The position numbers were made by a program, and so were the translations under genes. Positions 25,639 through 36,930 of a DNA stretch of 64,000 bases are shown here, piece after piece. Source of the DNA: Hyphomicrobiales bacterium (GTDB lineage: Bacteria; Pseudomonadota; Alphaproteobacteria; Rhizobiales; Rhizobiaceae); assembly GCA_900465675.1 (NCBI GenBank), contig UBJR01000009.1, positions 62,001 through 126,000 on the forward strand, read 5' to 3'. The notes under the pieces are model-generated. The model was not told where the DNA came from. It ran no database searches and was given only the letters and a program-made list of their open reading frames with translations. How positions within the stretch are numbered: position 1 is the stretch's first letter; each line of letters begins with the position of its first letter.

Positions 25639-27477
25639 TCAATTGCCTGAATCGAGCCCCAGGAAGCCGCCGGACTGACGCGACCAGAGGCGCGCATAGA
25701 TGCCGTCCTGTCTCAGCAGCTCCTCGTGGCGGCCTTCCTCGACGATCCGGCCCTGATCCAGCACCACGATCCGGTCCATCCGGGCGATGGTCGAGAGCCG
25801 GTGGGCGATGGCGATCACTGTCTTGCCCTCCATGAAGCCGTAGAGCGTATCCTGGATGGCCGCTTCCACTTCCGAATCGAGCGCCGATGTCGCCTCGTCA
25901 AGGATCAGGATCGGCGCGTTCTTCAGGATCGCCCGCGCCAGTGCGATGCGCTGACGCTGCCCGCCGGAGAGCTTGACACCGCGTTCGCCGACATGCGCAT
26001 CATAGCCAGCACGGCCTTGCTGATCGCGCAGGCCGGGGATGAAGCTGTCCGCATGCGCCTTGGCTGCCGCCGCCTCGATCATCGCCTGCGGCAGGTCCTC
26101 GCGGCCGTAGGCGATGTTGTCGCGCACCGAGCGGTGCAGCAGCGCGGCATTCTGCGCCACCATGCTGAAACGGCTGCGCAGGCTTTCCTGGGTAACGGTG
26201 CGGATATCCTGGCCGTCGACGCAAATCAGCCCGCGCTCGGCTTCGAAAAAGCGCAGCGCCAGATTGACCAGCGTCGATTTTCCCGCGCCTGACCGGCCGA
26301 CCAGCCCGACTTTCTCTCCCGCCTCGACCTTGAGCGTGACACGCTCCAGGCCACCCTGCCCCTTGCCATAATGATGGCTGACGTTGACGAAGCTGAGTGT
26401 CCCGCCGTTCAGCCGCATCTCGCCCGCATCCGGCGCATCCGGGATATCGACCGCTTGTGCGATGAGCCGCAGCTGATCGCGTGCGGCACCCATATGGTTG
26501 AACAGCGAGGCAACGGCATCCAGGAGCCATTCGGCCATGGCGGTGATCCGGAAGCCGAGGGCCAGTGCGGCAGCGACCACGCCGAGCGGCGCATTGCCGT
26601 TTTGCCAAAGCAGGATCGAATAGCCGATCAGGCTGACCATCAGCAGGCTGCTCAGAAACACCATGCTGCTGTTGACCGTCACCTCGAGCTTTTGCGAGGC
26701 GATGAAGGCCCGGCGGGCGGCATCCAGATTTTGTCTGCTGTCGCGGTCCTCGTCCCGCTGGCGAGAGAAGAGCTTGATCGTGTCGATGTTGGAGAACGTA
26801 TCGACCAGCAGGCCGGACAAGGCCGAGTCCGCCTCCTGGAAACGCTCCGAGGCCAGCCTGACACGCGGAATGACATAGGCCATCAGCGCGAAATACAGCC
26901 CCACCCAAACCAGCATCGGAATGACCAGCCTGATATCGACGGAAGCCATCAGCCAGACTGACCCGGCGATATAGATCGCCACGTAGAAGATGGTGTGGAG
27001 GAAGCAATAGGCGGCACCGGTGGCGCTGTTGCCGATTTCCTGGACGCGTGCAGCGACGCGCCCCGAGAAATCGTTCTGGAACCAGCCGACGGATTGGCGC
27101 TGGACATGACGAAGCGCCCGCCAGCGGATCATTGCCACGGCATTCGGCTTGAAGACGATGTCGTCAAGCCCTTCGCAAAACAGTGCGGCAACCGGGCGGA
27201 TGACCAGCAAAAGGAAAGCGGCAAACAGCAACTCACCGCCGTGACGCGCCCAGAGCTCGTCGGGACGGATCGCCGCCAGTATATCGACCAGCCGGGCAGA
27301 ATAGCCGATCAGCCAGACTTCGAGGATCGCGCCGACGGCGGTCAGCGCCAGGCTTGCGGCGGCGACGTGGCGGAGCGGTTTCAGTGTATTGAAGATGAAT
27401 GGCCAAACCCTATCGGGCGGCGTCTCTTCGGCATAGGTTTGGAAAGGATCGGTCAGCTTTTCGAAGCGACGAAACAT
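25639..27477 (-). CDS. ABC-type exporter, fused permease and ATPase
   Basis: 612 aa from the ATG at 27475-27477, which has GGAGGG 6 bp upstream. Six transmembrane helices (about 40-330), then a nucleotide-binding domain: GRSGAGKST Walker A, LSGGQRQRIALARA signature, LILDEATSALD Walker B, and the H-loop AHRLSTI. Homodimeric exporters of this kind move lipids, drugs or glycans. The frame can be extended 22 codons upstream, but the AGGAGG-like site supports the shorter start. No neighbour indicates its substrate. Confidence 0.92.
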   Translation of the reverse strand: MFRRFEKLTDPFQTYAEETPPDRVWPFIFNTLKPLRHVAAASLALTAVGAILEVWLIGYSARLVDILAAIRPDELWARHGGELLFAAFLLLVIRPVAALFCEGLDDIVFKPNAVAMIRWRALRHVQRQSVGWFQNDFSGRVAARVQEIGNSATGAAYCFLHTIFYVAIYIAGSVWLMASVDIRLVIPMLVWVGLYFALMAYVIPRVRLASERFQEADSALSGLLVDTFSNIDTIKLFSRQRDEDRDSRQNLDAARRAFIASQKLEVTVNSSMVFLSSLLMVSLIGYSILLWQNGNAPLGVVAAALALGFRITAMAEWLLDAVASLFNHMGAARDQLRLIAQAVDIPDAPDAGEMRLNGGTLSFVNVSHHYGKGQGGLERVTLKVEAGEKVGLVGRSGAGKSTLVNLALRFFEAERGLICVDGQDIRTVTQESLRSRFSMVAQNAALLHRSVRDNIAYGREDLPQAMIEAAAAKAHADSFIPGLRDQQGRAGYDAHVGERGVKLSGGQRQRIALARAILKNAPILILDEATSALDSEVEAAIQDTLYGFMEGKTVIAIAHRLSTIARMDRIVVLDQGRIVEEGRHEELLRQDGIYARLWSRQSGGFLGLDSGN

Positions 27478-27791
27478 GAAGGCCCTCCATGGGGCAGGAA
27501 ATGTCGTTTGATGGTGGACCGAACATGCCAGCCCGAACGGCACGGCTTGTTCAGCTGTGGTTTTCGGTGCCGTTGGTTTTCATCAAACAATCTCCCCATG
27601 AGACGCTTCGCGCCGGTCAAACCGGCGGATGGCGCCGCAGTCTCTACCATCTTTGGCTGCGTCTGTGAAGACCGGAACGCTCTCAGCGCGAATTCTGGAA
27701 CACGCTTCGAACATAGCTAGCAAGTTGCTGCTGCGACTACCGGCAGACGGACGAAGCTTCCTTGGGAGAGATTTGGGCCAAACAGGAGAGC
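27478..27791. other. Intergenic region, no supported gene
   Basis: About 310 bases between the ABC exporter and the mazF-like gene. A 40-codon plus-strand frame at 27598-27720 has no ribosome-binding site and no recognisable product, and was rejected. This stretch holds the ABC exporter's promoter region; no clear -10/-35 pair was picked out. Confidence 0.4.
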
Positions 27792-28115
27792 TCAAGCTAT
27801 GCCGAGAAACAGTGCTAGTGAGCGCGTGATCGATATCATCCTCTCCTCGCTCAGCCGCCCGAAGCTTCGGCCGATACGGTTGCGCCGGACGGTCATGGTC
27901 TTGTCGATCATGACTTGCGATGATTTCCGCAGCCCGTTCGTCTCGTCCGGATGGACGGTCACGCGCAGCAAGGAAGCATCGACAAGGGTTCCGGAAATCA
28001 GCAGCAGCGTCACGCTGTCCGTAGTGTCGAAGTTGTCGGCCTGGATAATCAGCGCGGGGCGAGGCTTTCCGAAGTCTCCGGCGAGCGCGACGGTCACGAG
28101 ATCGCCGCGGTTCAT
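27792..28115 (-). CDS. mazF: MazF/PemK-family mRNA interferase toxin
   Basis: 107-aa toxin that in this family cleaves mRNA at short specific sequences. The N-terminal RGDLVTVALAGDFGKPRPALII and the central SSQVMIDKTMTVRRNRIG stretches are diagnostic. The gene overlaps the antitoxin gene by 4 bp (28112-28115), the usual order of antitoxin first. It is a stand-alone chromosomal module downstream of pyrG; there is no sign of a mobile element around it. Confidence 0.9.
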   Translation of the reverse strand: MNRGDLVTVALAGDFGKPRPALIIQADNFDTTDSVTLLLISGTLVDASLLRVTVHPDETNGLRKSSQVMIDKTMTVRRNRIGRSFGRLSEERMISITRSLALFLGIA

Positions 28116-28333
28116 TCTTCGGTCAGGTCCATGTCGGCGAGCGCAGCATCCATGAAGCCGTGGAGATCGGGATCACCAACATCCGCTTGTGCGACGACTG
28201 CGGACTGACGGCGGCACTCCTCGGCAAAGCCCGGCAAGCGTGTGTCCGGAACCCATATCTGAACCGGGCGCAGACCCGCGGCCCTGAGGCTATCGCGGCG
28301 CTTTTTCACGCGTGTACTGACGTTCGAAGGCAT
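28112..28333 (-). CDS. mazE: MazE-type antitoxin (DUF3018 family)
   Basis: 73 aa with the family pattern RVKKRRDSLRAAGLRPVQIWVPDTR (about 8-32), a short acidic C-terminus and a basic N-terminus. DUF3018 proteins are antitoxins paired with PemK/MazF toxins. The start codon (28331-28333) has AGGGAG as ribosome-binding site, and this lies inside a 34-bp palindrome (28335-28368) that probably is the operator for autoregulation. It lies 70 bp downstream of pyrG on the same strand. Confidence 0.85.
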   Translation of the reverse strand: MPSNVSTRVKKRRDSLRAAGLRPVQIWVPDTRLPGFAEECRRQSAVVAQADVGDPDLHGFMDAALADMDLTEE

Positions 28334-28334
28334 T

Positions 28335-28368
28335 GCCGTCTCCCTGTTACATGTAACATGGAGACGGC
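28335..28368. promoter_or_regulatory. 34-bp palindrome overlapping the mazE ribosome-binding site
   Basis: GCCGTCTCC (28335-28343), TGTTACATGTAACA (28345-28358, itself a perfect palindrome) and GGAGACGGC (28360-28368): symmetric around 28351.5 with one mismatched pair (28344/28359). The ribosome-binding site for mazE is on one arm. It could be a DNA operator for the MazE-MazF complex, or an RNA hairpin hiding the ribosome-binding site, or both. Confidence 0.7.
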
Positions 28369-28402
28369 AGCCGGTGCTGTCAAGTTTCGACGTTTTGTCT
28401 GC

Positions 28403-30172
<1,770 letters not shown>

Positions 30173-30697
30173 TTATTGTCCGGTCGGTACGCCGCCCGGC
30201 TGGGCCGGGGTGGCGGGAGTAGCAGGTGCTGCGGCCGGTGCGCTGGCGGCGGGAGCCGTCGCGGCAGGTGCCGGAGCCGTTGCAGCAGGCGCGGATGCAG
30301 CCGGGGCCGGAGCCGCGGGTGCTGCAGGAGCCGGAGCGGCAGCGCCGCCATTCGGAACGCCGTTGCTGACAGGCTGATTGGCCGGAGGCTTGGCAGCGCC
30401 GCCACCCAGCGAATCGAGAATGCCGTTGCCGGCGCCACTCGTTGCCGGAATGCGGTTCAGGATATCCGTCGGATTGCCCTGGTAACGCGTCAGGATGCCG
30501 AGGCCGAGCGACGTGATGAAGAACAGCGTCGCCAGGATCGCGGTCGTGCGGGTCAGCGCATTGGCCGTGCCGCGCGCCGACATGAAGCCGGAACCGCCGC
30601 CGATGCCGAGGCCGCCGCCTTCCGAACGCTGGATAAGCACGACGCCGACAAGCGCCAGCACGATCATGAGGTGGATGACAATCAATACGGTCTGCAT
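30173..30697 (-). CDS. secG: Preprotein translocase subunit SecG
   Basis: Small subunit of the SecYEG channel. The first 75 residues are a normal SecG: helix 1 (MQTVLIVIHLMIVLALVGVV), LIQRSEGGGLGIGGG loop, and helix 2 near 55-75. They are followed by a 90-residue extension dominated by Ala, Pro and Gly, much longer than in enterics and common in rhizobial SecG. The ATG at 30695-30697 starts at residue 12 of the longest open frame. tpiA lies upstream on the same strand. Confidence 0.93.
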   Translation of the reverse strand: MQTVLIVIHLMIVLALVGVVLIQRSEGGGLGIGGGSGFMSARGTANALTRTTAILATLFFITSLGLGILTRYQGNPTDILNRIPATSGAGNGILDSLGGGAAKPPANQPVSNGVPNGGAAAPAPAAPAAPAPAASAPAATAPAPAATAPAASAPAAAPATPATPAQPGGVPTGQ

Positions 30698-30787
30698 GGG
30701 TCCAGTCCTGCCCACAAGGCGGGCATCCAATAAAATCTGGCGCTCTTTACATGAGGCAATCGCCTATTCCAAGCCCTTAGCTCAGAT

Positions 30788-31558
30788 TTAGGCAGTGAGT
30801 TCCGTGTATGCGCCGTAGATGGCGAGGAAATCCGCCGCTTTCAAGCTCGCGCCGCCAATCAGTGCACCATCGACATTGGCGACACCCATCAGCTCCCTGG
30901 CGTTGGAGGGCTTGACCGACCCGCCATAGAGGATGCGAACTTTCTTGCCCTCGGCGCCGAAACGGGCCGTCAGCTCGCTGCGCATGAAGGCATGCGCCTT
31001 CTCGACATCGTCTACGGTCGGCGTCAGACCGGTGCCGATCGCCCAGACGGGCTCATAGGCGATCACGGTGTTTTCGGCCGTCGCGGTGTCAGGCACCGAG
31101 GCGGAAAGCTGGCGCTTGATGATATCGAGCGTCTGGCCGGCCTTGCGCTCGTCGGCGGTTTCGCCGATGCAGATGATGGCGGTCAGGTCGGCAGCGAATG
31201 CAGCCTCGGCCTTGGCGCGCACCAGATGGTCGGTCTCGGCATGGTCCGTGCGACGCTCGGAGTGACCAACGATGACGTAAGTGCCGAAGCAATCGGCGAT
31301 CATTTCGGCCGAGATGTCGCCGGTATGGGCGCCGGACGGTTTCTGATGGCAATCCTGCGCGCCGATCGCCAGCGGGCTGTCGGTGCAGAGCGCCGTCGCC
31401 ACATAAAGCAGCGTGGCCGGCGGGCAGATCAACGCCTCGACCTTCGAGGAGAGCGGACCTTTGACACCTTCCGAGATCGCCTTGATCTGGTCGAGGGAGT
31501 CGCGGGTACCGTTCATTTTCCAGTTCCCCGCCACGAGCGGACGCACGTCAGGTGTCAT
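30788..31558 (-). CDS. tpiA: Triosephosphate isomerase
   Basis: Interconverts dihydroxyacetone phosphate and glyceraldehyde 3-phosphate. The 256-aa TIM barrel has NWKMNG (substrate Asn/Lys near 12-14), VGHSERR (catalytic His), [11 protein letters not shown] (catalytic Glu) and [11 protein letters not shown]. It lies 90 bp upstream of secG on the same strand and they are probably cotranscribed. Confidence 0.97.
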   Translation of the reverse strand: MTPDVRPLVAGNWKMNGTRDSLDQIKAISEGVKGPLSSKVEALICPPATLLYVATALCTDSPLAIGAQDCHQKPSGAHTGDISAEMIADCFGTYVIVGHSERRTDHAETDHLVRAKAEAAFAADLTAIICIGETADERKAGQTLDIIKRQLSASVPDTATAENTVIAYEPVWAIGTGLTPTVDDVEKAHAFMRSELTARFGAEGKKVRILYGGSVKPSNARELMGVANVDGALIGGASLKAADFLAIYGAYTELTA

Positions 31559-31693
31559 GCCAAGCCTTCCACATTTTTCCGGTATTCTGCGGCCTTAGCA
31601 AAAGCAGCAGAGAATGAAAAGCTTTCCGCCCCTTACGTAAGGGAAAAAGACGGTTTAGCGCCCAAAATGCTTAAAATCCGCTCGCTAGACTGC

Positions 31694-32578
31694 CTAGGAA
31701 GCAAGAATCCAGTTCAGCGCCTTGCGCCAGTCGATCATTCGGATCGGCGTCCCGTGATTGCCGGTGTCGAAGAGCGTGAAGCGGGTCGGGTACTTGGACT
31801 TGTAGAGCGTTTCGAACAGCCCCTGCTGATCGGTCGCGGCATAGACAGGATCGCGGCTGCCATGGGCGAAGTACATCGGCAGCTTGGCCTTGTAGAAGGC
31901 GCTCTTGGTAAAATCCGGATCGGTGACGCCGCTCATGATCAGCATGCCCTTCAGCCGCTTGACGCTCGCCGCATCCCGCGTCACGCCCCAGCAGATCTGG
32001 CTGCCCATCGAGGCGCAGGTGAGAATGACAGGCTTGCCACCGGACTTCTCGCTGGCGTAGCGGATCAGCTCGACGATGTTGGCAACGCCATCGCTGTCGA
32101 AGGTCTTGACGGTCGGCGAGTAATAGACGCCGCCATTGCCGGCGACGAGGTTCTTCACCCGGTTGAAGTTGCCGCCGAAGGTGAAATCGTTGGCACCGAG
32201 CCGGCGCGTGCCGTCGCGCCCATGAATGAAGATCACCGTAAAGGCGGCATTTTCCGCCGGTCCCACCCTGGTGACATCGATCCGGTGCCCATCGAGCGAG
32301 AGCGTTTCTTCCTGTTGCAGCTTGCGGATGCCAAGCGACACGTATTTCTGCTGGACTCGCTGTTCCGGGATCTGATCACGGCCGTTGATGTCGCGCATCT
32401 CGTCATAGCTGATCATCTCGAAGGCGCCGTTATCGGAAGTCTGGAGCACTGTTTGTGCCGAAAACAGCTCGTCCTTGTACGGCGGCAGGACGTCGGCCGC
32501 GGAGGCCTTTAGCCCGCCGGACAGCAAAAAGGCCGCAATTGCGGTGACAATCATGCAATGACTTGTGGACATTTTCAT
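31694..32578 (-). CDS. Exported alpha/beta-hydrolase-like protein
   Basis: 294 aa from the ATG at 32576-32578 (AGGAAA upstream). An N-terminal signal peptide (about 1-28) is followed by an alpha/beta-hydrolase fold with IFIHGRDG (oxyanion region), a TCASMGSQICWG nucleophile elbow (C-A-S-M-G) and a C-terminal GNHGTPI with the catalytic His. The elbow Ser is present in a slightly altered G-x-S-x-G. Likely a secreted esterase or lipase-like enzyme; substrate unknown. It is divergent from parE. Confidence 0.8.
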   Translation of the reverse strand: MKMSTSHCMIVTAIAAFLLSGGLKASAADVLPPYKDELFSAQTVLQTSDNGAFEMISYDEMRDINGRDQIPEQRVQQKYVSLGIRKLQQEETLSLDGHRIDVTRVGPAENAAFTVIFIHGRDGTRRLGANDFTFGGNFNRVKNLVAGNGGVYYSPTVKTFDSDGVANIVELIRYASEKSGGKPVILTCASMGSQICWGVTRDAASVKRLKGMLIMSGVTDPDFTKSAFYKAKLPMYFAHGSRDPVYAATDQQGLFETLYKSKYPTRFTLFDTGNHGTPIRMIDWRKALNWILAS

Positions 32579-32793
32579 GCGAGCGCTTTCCTCAGAGATA
32601 AGTCCGCTTGCCATTCCGCGCCCGGCAACGCAAACCAATTCTAGAGAATTCCGCCAAATCGGGCGGCGTCGCGTAACGAGGCGATTTCTGGCAAAATCTG
32701 CCTGATTCGCAAACGTGACATCAAATGCGGTGATTTTGGGTCCAGCCCATGCGGACGGGCTGCCCAAACAGGATTGAAGATCTGAACGATTCC

Positions 32794-34866
32794 ATGGATG
32801 ACAGCAACGACCTCTTCGCCGGAATGCCCCTCGCGCCCAAGCAGGAGGAGCCAGCAAAGCCGGCTGCGCCTGCGGAAAAGCCCGTCGTGGCAGCACCCGC
32901 CGCTTCCGCCCGCCCCGGCCCCGCTTCGTCCACATCGGATGATTACGGCGCCTCGTCGATCCGCGTCCTCGAAGGCCTCGAGCCGGTGCGCATGCGTCCA
33001 GGCATGTATATCGGCGGCACCGACGAGAAGGCATTGCACCACCTGTTTGCCGAAGTCATCGACAACTCGATGGACGAAGCCGTTGCCGGTCACGCCAACT
33101 TCATCGAGGTCCATCTCGATATCCAGGGCTACCTGACGGTCAGCGACAACGGCCGTGGTATCCCGGTCGAGAACCATCCGCAGGTTCCCGGCAAATCGAC
33201 GCTCGAAGTCATCATGACCAAGCTGCATGCCGGCGGTAAGTTCGACGGCAAGGCCTATGAAACGTCGGGCGGTCTGCACGGCGTCGGCGTCTCTGTCGTC
33301 AACGCGCTGTCCGACGATCTGGAAGTCGAAGTCGCCCGCAATCGCAAGCTCTACCGCCAGCGCTTCTCGCGCGGCCTGCCGCAGGGTGGCCTCGAGGAGC
33401 TTGGCGACGTTCATAACCGTCGCGGCACGCGCGTCCGCTTCCATCCCGATCCGCAAATCTTCGGCGATCACGCCAAGTTCGATGCGGGCCGGGTGTTCCG
33501 CATGGCGCGGTCGAAAGCCTATCTCTTCGGCGGCGTCGAAATCCGTTGGAGCTGCGATGACGGCATTCTGCCTGAGGGGTCCGATGTCCCGAACAAGGCG
33601 GTCTTCCACTTCCCCGGCGGCCTGAAGGATTATCTTCAGGCAACGATGGGCAAGGACTTCACCGTCACCCGCGAGATCTTTGCCGGCAAGACCGAGAAGG
33701 CCAGCGGCCACGGCTCTATGGAATGGGCGATCACCTGGTATGGCGGCGATCCCCAGCTTCATTCCTATTGCAACACCATTCCGACGCCAGAAGGCGGTAC
33801 GCACGAGGCCGGACTGCGCATTGCTCTGACCAAGGGTCTGAAGGCCTATGGCGAACTGACGCAGAACAAGCGTGCCGCGCAGATCACCACCGACGATGTG
33901 ATGATCTCCGCAGTCGGCATGCTGTCGATCTTCATCCGCGAGCCTGAGTTCGTCGGCCAGACGAAGGACAAGCTCGCCACCGTCGAGGCCCAGCGCATCG
34001 TCGAAAACGCTCTTCGCGACCCCTTCGATCATTACCTCGCCGACAATCCCAACGAGACAGCCAAGCTGCTCGACTGGGTGATCGAACGCGCTGAAGAGCG
34101 CCTTCGCCGCCGCAAGGAAAAGGAAGTCAACCGCAAGACCGCGGTACGCAAGCTGCGCCTGCCCGGCAAGCTCGCCGACTGCTCGCAGAACACCGCTGCC
34201 GGCGCCGAACTCTTCATCGTCGAAGGTGACTCGGCAGGCGGCTCTGCCAAGCAGGCGCGGAACCGCTCAAACCAGGCGATCCTGCCGCTGCGCGGCAAGA
34301 TCCTCAACGTCGCCAGCGCCGGGCGCGAAAAGCTCGGTGCCAACCAGCAGCTTTCGGACCTCGTCCAGGCGCTCGGCTGCGGCACGCGCTCGAAATACCG
34401 CGAGGAAGACCTCCGCTACGAACGCATCATCGTCATGACCGATGCCGACGTCGACGGTGCTCACATCGCCTCGCTGCTGATCACCTTCTTCTATCAGGAG
34501 ATGCCGGAACTCGTGCGTGGCGGTCACCTCTTCCTTGCCGTTCCGCCACTCTACAAGCTGACGCAGGGTGCGAAATCGGCCTATGCGCGCGACGACAGAC
34601 ACCGCGCGGAGCTGATGGAGAAGGAATTCAAGGGCAAGTCGAAGGTGGAAATCAGCCGGTTCAAAGGTCTCGGCGAAATGCTGCCCGCCCAGCTCAAGGA
34701 AACCACCATGGATCCGAGCAAGCGTACATTGCTGCGCGTGCTGATCGATGAGATCGATTTCGAGGGTACGCGGACGGCGGTCGATGACCTCATGGGTACC
34801 AAGCCGGAAGCCCGCTTCCGCTTCATTCAGGATCGGGCCGCTTTCGCCGAGAACCTCGATATCTAA
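32794..34866 (+). CDS. parE: DNA topoisomerase IV subunit B
   Basis: Decatenates daughter chromosomes together with ParC. 690 aa: a GHKL ATPase with DNSMDEAVAGHA and VSDNGRGIPV (about 88-135), the GLHGVGVSVVNALS lid region, TOPRIM domain with EGDSAGGSAKQARNR (about 465-480), and DADVDGAHIASLL metal binding. The length and TOPRIM-to-C-terminus spacing fit ParE rather than the longer GyrB. An N-terminal Pro/Ala-rich extension (about 15-50) precedes the ATPase. The start is the ATG at 32794; upstream extension is discarded. Confidence 0.95.
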   Translation: MDDSNDLFAGMPLAPKQEEPAKPAAPAEKPVVAAPAASARPGPASSTSDDYGASSIRVLEGLEPVRMRPGMYIGGTDEKALHHLFAEVIDNSMDEAVAGHANFIEVHLDIQGYLTVSDNGRGIPVENHPQVPGKSTLEVIMTKLHAGGKFDGKAYETSGGLHGVGVSVVNALSDDLEVEVARNRKLYRQRFSRGLPQGGLEELGDVHNRRGTRVRFHPDPQIFGDHAKFDAGRVFRMARSKAYLFGGVEIRWSCDDGILPEGSDVPNKAVFHFPGGLKDYLQATMGKDFTVTREIFAGKTEKASGHGSMEWAITWYGGDPQLHSYCNTIPTPEGGTHEAGLRIALTKGLKAYGELTQNKRAAQITTDDVMISAVGMLSIFIREPEFVGQTKDKLATVEAQRIVENALRDPFDHYLADNPNETAKLLDWVIERAEERLRRRKEKEVNRKTAVRKLRLPGKLADCSQNTAAGAELFIVEGDSAGGSAKQARNRSNQAILPLRGKILNVASAGREKLGANQQLSDLVQALGCGTRSKYREEDLRYERIIVMTDADVDGAHIASLLITFFYQEMPELVRGGHLFLAVPPLYKLTQGAKSAYARDDRHRAELMEKEFKGKSKVEISRFKGLGEMLPAQLKETTMDPSKRTLLRVLIDEIDFEGTRTAVDDLMGTKPEARFRFIQDRAAFAENLDI

Positions 34867-34890
34867 GAGGCGGCTCGCAAAAGACTTCGA

Positions 34891-34926
34891 AACAGCGCGC
34901 CGGATCTGCTCCGTCGCGCTGTTTTC
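34891..34926 (+). terminator. Rho-independent terminator after parE
   Basis: Stem AACAGCGCG (34891-34899) with CGCGCTGTT (34915-34923), an inner CGGA/TCCG pair, then TTCG. It starts 25 bases after the parE stop. Confidence 0.75.
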
Positions 34927-35162
34927 GTTTGGCGTTCTGCCATCCTTTGCGATTTCTCGTTGAGCGGCGCGCATCATCTTTTCGCTGACGGTCAACACTC
35001 TGGCAGGAAATTGCCGTCACACTGGCTTCAGCACAAAGCGCTATGCCAACCGCGGCATGGTCCTTGGCGCTGCCCGAGCAACTGGCATTTCCTGGCCGAA
35101 ATGCTTGCGTCCGGTGGCACGATGGCCCATATCCGTGGTTGAGAAGAAAAGCAGGGAACGAC

Positions 35163-36359
35163 GTGAGCCTCTCGAATAAAAACAAACTGCCAGGCGAGCC
35201 GCGGTGGCTTGGTCCCTCCGCACATGCCCGCACGCCCCTTATTCCCTCGATATCAGCCGCACGCTGGCTCCTGATCCTGATCGTCGCCGCCGGCGTCTAT
35301 TTCTTCTACGGATTCGTTGTCCCGGTCCTGGCAGCCCTCGTCATCGGCTTTGCCAGCTGGCCGCTCTATCGCAAGCTGCTCTCCCGCGTCGGCGGCAACA
35401 CCACCATCGCCGCGACCATCGCCATCATCCTGATCATCACCTTCCTGGTCATTCCGATCGTTTTTGCGATCACCTATACGACGGGCGAAGTCCGTGAATG
35501 GGTCGCCTGGGCGATCCGCGCCAACCGGATGGGCGCTCCAACGCCGCAATGGATCCTCGCCCTGCCCTTTGCCGGTCCCTATATCGACGAGCTCTGGACG
35601 AAATATATCGGCACGCCGGGTTCGATGGGCGAAGTTATCCAGGCCGTCAGCGGCGCCAATATCGGCAATATCTATCGTGCGGTGCTGGCCGCTGGCGGCG
35701 CATCGTTCCATCTGCTGCTGACGCTGCTCTTCATGCTGATCGCGCTGTTCTTCGTCTATCGCGACGGTTCCTCCTTCTCCAAGCAGATCGACATGCTCGG
35801 CGAACGCATCCTGCCGAACCGCTGGGAGCGGATCTCCCGCGTGGTTCCGGCAACTATCAGCTCGACCGTGATGGGCATGACGCTGATTGCGATTGGCGAA
35901 GGCATCGTTCTCGGCATCGCCTATTGGATCGCCGGCGTGCCCTCGCCCGTGACGCTTGGCGTATTGACCGGCATCATGGCGCTGATCCCGGGTGGCGCGC
36001 CGCTCTCCTTCACGCTGGTATCGATCTATCTGGTCGCCAGCGGCTCGCATGTTGCCGGCGCCGGGCTCTTCATCTGGGGCAGCGTCGAACTCTTCATCGT
36101 CGACAAGACGTTGCGGCCGAAACTGGTCGGCGGCCCGATCAAGCTTCCCTTCCTGCCGACTTTCTTCGGTCTGGTCGGCGGCGTGAAAACCATGGGCTTC
36201 CTCGGCCTCTTCATCGGTCCGGTGCTGATGGCCCTGCTGGTCGCAATCTGGCGCGAGTGGATGCACGAGGTCCGCACCGCCGATCAGGGCGGCACCGGAC
36301 CCGAAATCATCATCGATGAGCAGGCGCCGCCATCGCAGCGCGCGGCAGCCGAGGGCTGA
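35163..36359 (+). CDS. AI-2E family (PerM/YdiK) transporter
   Basis: 398 aa from the GTG at 35163 (CAGGGA upstream). About eight transmembrane helices in the AI-2E/PerM pattern, with a conserved C-terminal half including the GGAPLSFTLVSIYL and VDKTLRPKLVGG regions. Family members include a quorum-signal exporter and Na+/H+-like carriers, so substrate is open. A GTG start is favoured over the ATG at 35043, which would add 40 non-homologous-looking residues. Its stop directly abuts that of the convergent GNAT gene. Confidence 0.85.
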   Translation: MSLSNKNKLPGEPRWLGPSAHARTPLIPSISAARWLLILIVAAGVYFFYGFVVPVLAALVIGFASWPLYRKLLSRVGGNTTIAATIAIILIITFLVIPIVFAITYTTGEVREWVAWAIRANRMGAPTPQWILALPFAGPYIDELWTKYIGTPGSMGEVIQAVSGANIGNIYRAVLAAGGASFHLLLTLLFMLIALFFVYRDGSSFSKQIDMLGERILPNRWERISRVVPATISSTVMGMTLIAIGEGIVLGIAYWIAGVPSPVTLGVLTGIMALIPGGAPLSFTLVSIYLVASGSHVAGAGLFIWGSVELFIVDKTLRPKLVGGPIKLPFLPTFFGLVGGVKTMGFLGLFIGPVLMALLVAIWREWMHEVRTADQGGTGPEIIIDEQAPPSQRAAAEG

Positions 36360-36818
36360 TCAGCCGAGCCGCTTTTCCATGAACAGACTGAGCGGATCCG
36401 GCTGGTATGAGCCGAAAGGCTCGATCTCGACATAGCCGTACTTGCGGTAAAGGCCGATCGCCTCGGGCTGGTAGATGCCGGTTTCAAGACGAATCGCTTT
36501 TAGTCCGCGCTTCGTTGCCTGCTCCTCGAGCTTGTCCATCAGCCGGCTGGCCGCTTTGAGGCCGCGTGCCTCGGGGTCGACGAACACCCGCTTGATCTCC
36601 GCCGTACCATCGCCCGCTTCGACAAGAGCTGCGCAGCCGACGGCCACACCGTCGTTACGCGCGACGAAGAAGCTCACCGAAGGCTGCTCCAGCGACGAGA
36701 GATCGACGAGATGGTTGCTCTCGGACGGATAGAGCGAAGCCGCATAGGCATCCGACATGTCGAGCAGGCGTATGATTTCAGGCTGGCGCGGCGTTTCGAG
36801 GGTGATGGTCACGAACAT
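36360..36818 (-). CDS. GNAT-family N-acetyltransferase
   Basis: 152 aa. The acetyl-CoA site V-F-V-D-P-x-A-R-G-L-K-A-A (about 75-88) and the C-terminal strand-helix (LYRKYGYVEIEPFGSYQ) are those of the GNAT fold. The acceptor substrate is not predictable. It converges tail-to-tail with the AI-2E gene; the two stops are adjacent. Confidence 0.88.
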   Translation of the reverse strand: MFVTITLETPRQPEIIRLLDMSDAYAASLYPSESNHLVDLSSLEQPSVSFFVARNDGVAVGCAALVEAGDGTAEIKRVFVDPEARGLKAASRLMDKLEEQATKRGLKAIRLETGIYQPEAIGLYRKYGYVEIEPFGSYQPDPLSLFMEKRLG

Positions 36819-36930
36819 GGCTTCTGCTTTCCTGGTCGGCTTGCATGAAGAGATGGTAATGTAACCGCCTTTATTCCGTTGGAATTGCGACGTCTAAGAT
36901 CATGAGTTTCAATAGCCAGGGATCCCGGAT

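Noticed and set aside
27598..27720. 40-codon plus-strand frame between the ABC exporter and mazF
   Set aside because: No ribosome-binding site or recognisable product.
28335..28368. 34-bp palindrome as pyrG terminator
   Set aside because: It is about 35 bases after the pyrG stop but has no T-run on the minus strand, so it does not look like a rho-independent terminator; the mazE operator or hairpin role fits better.
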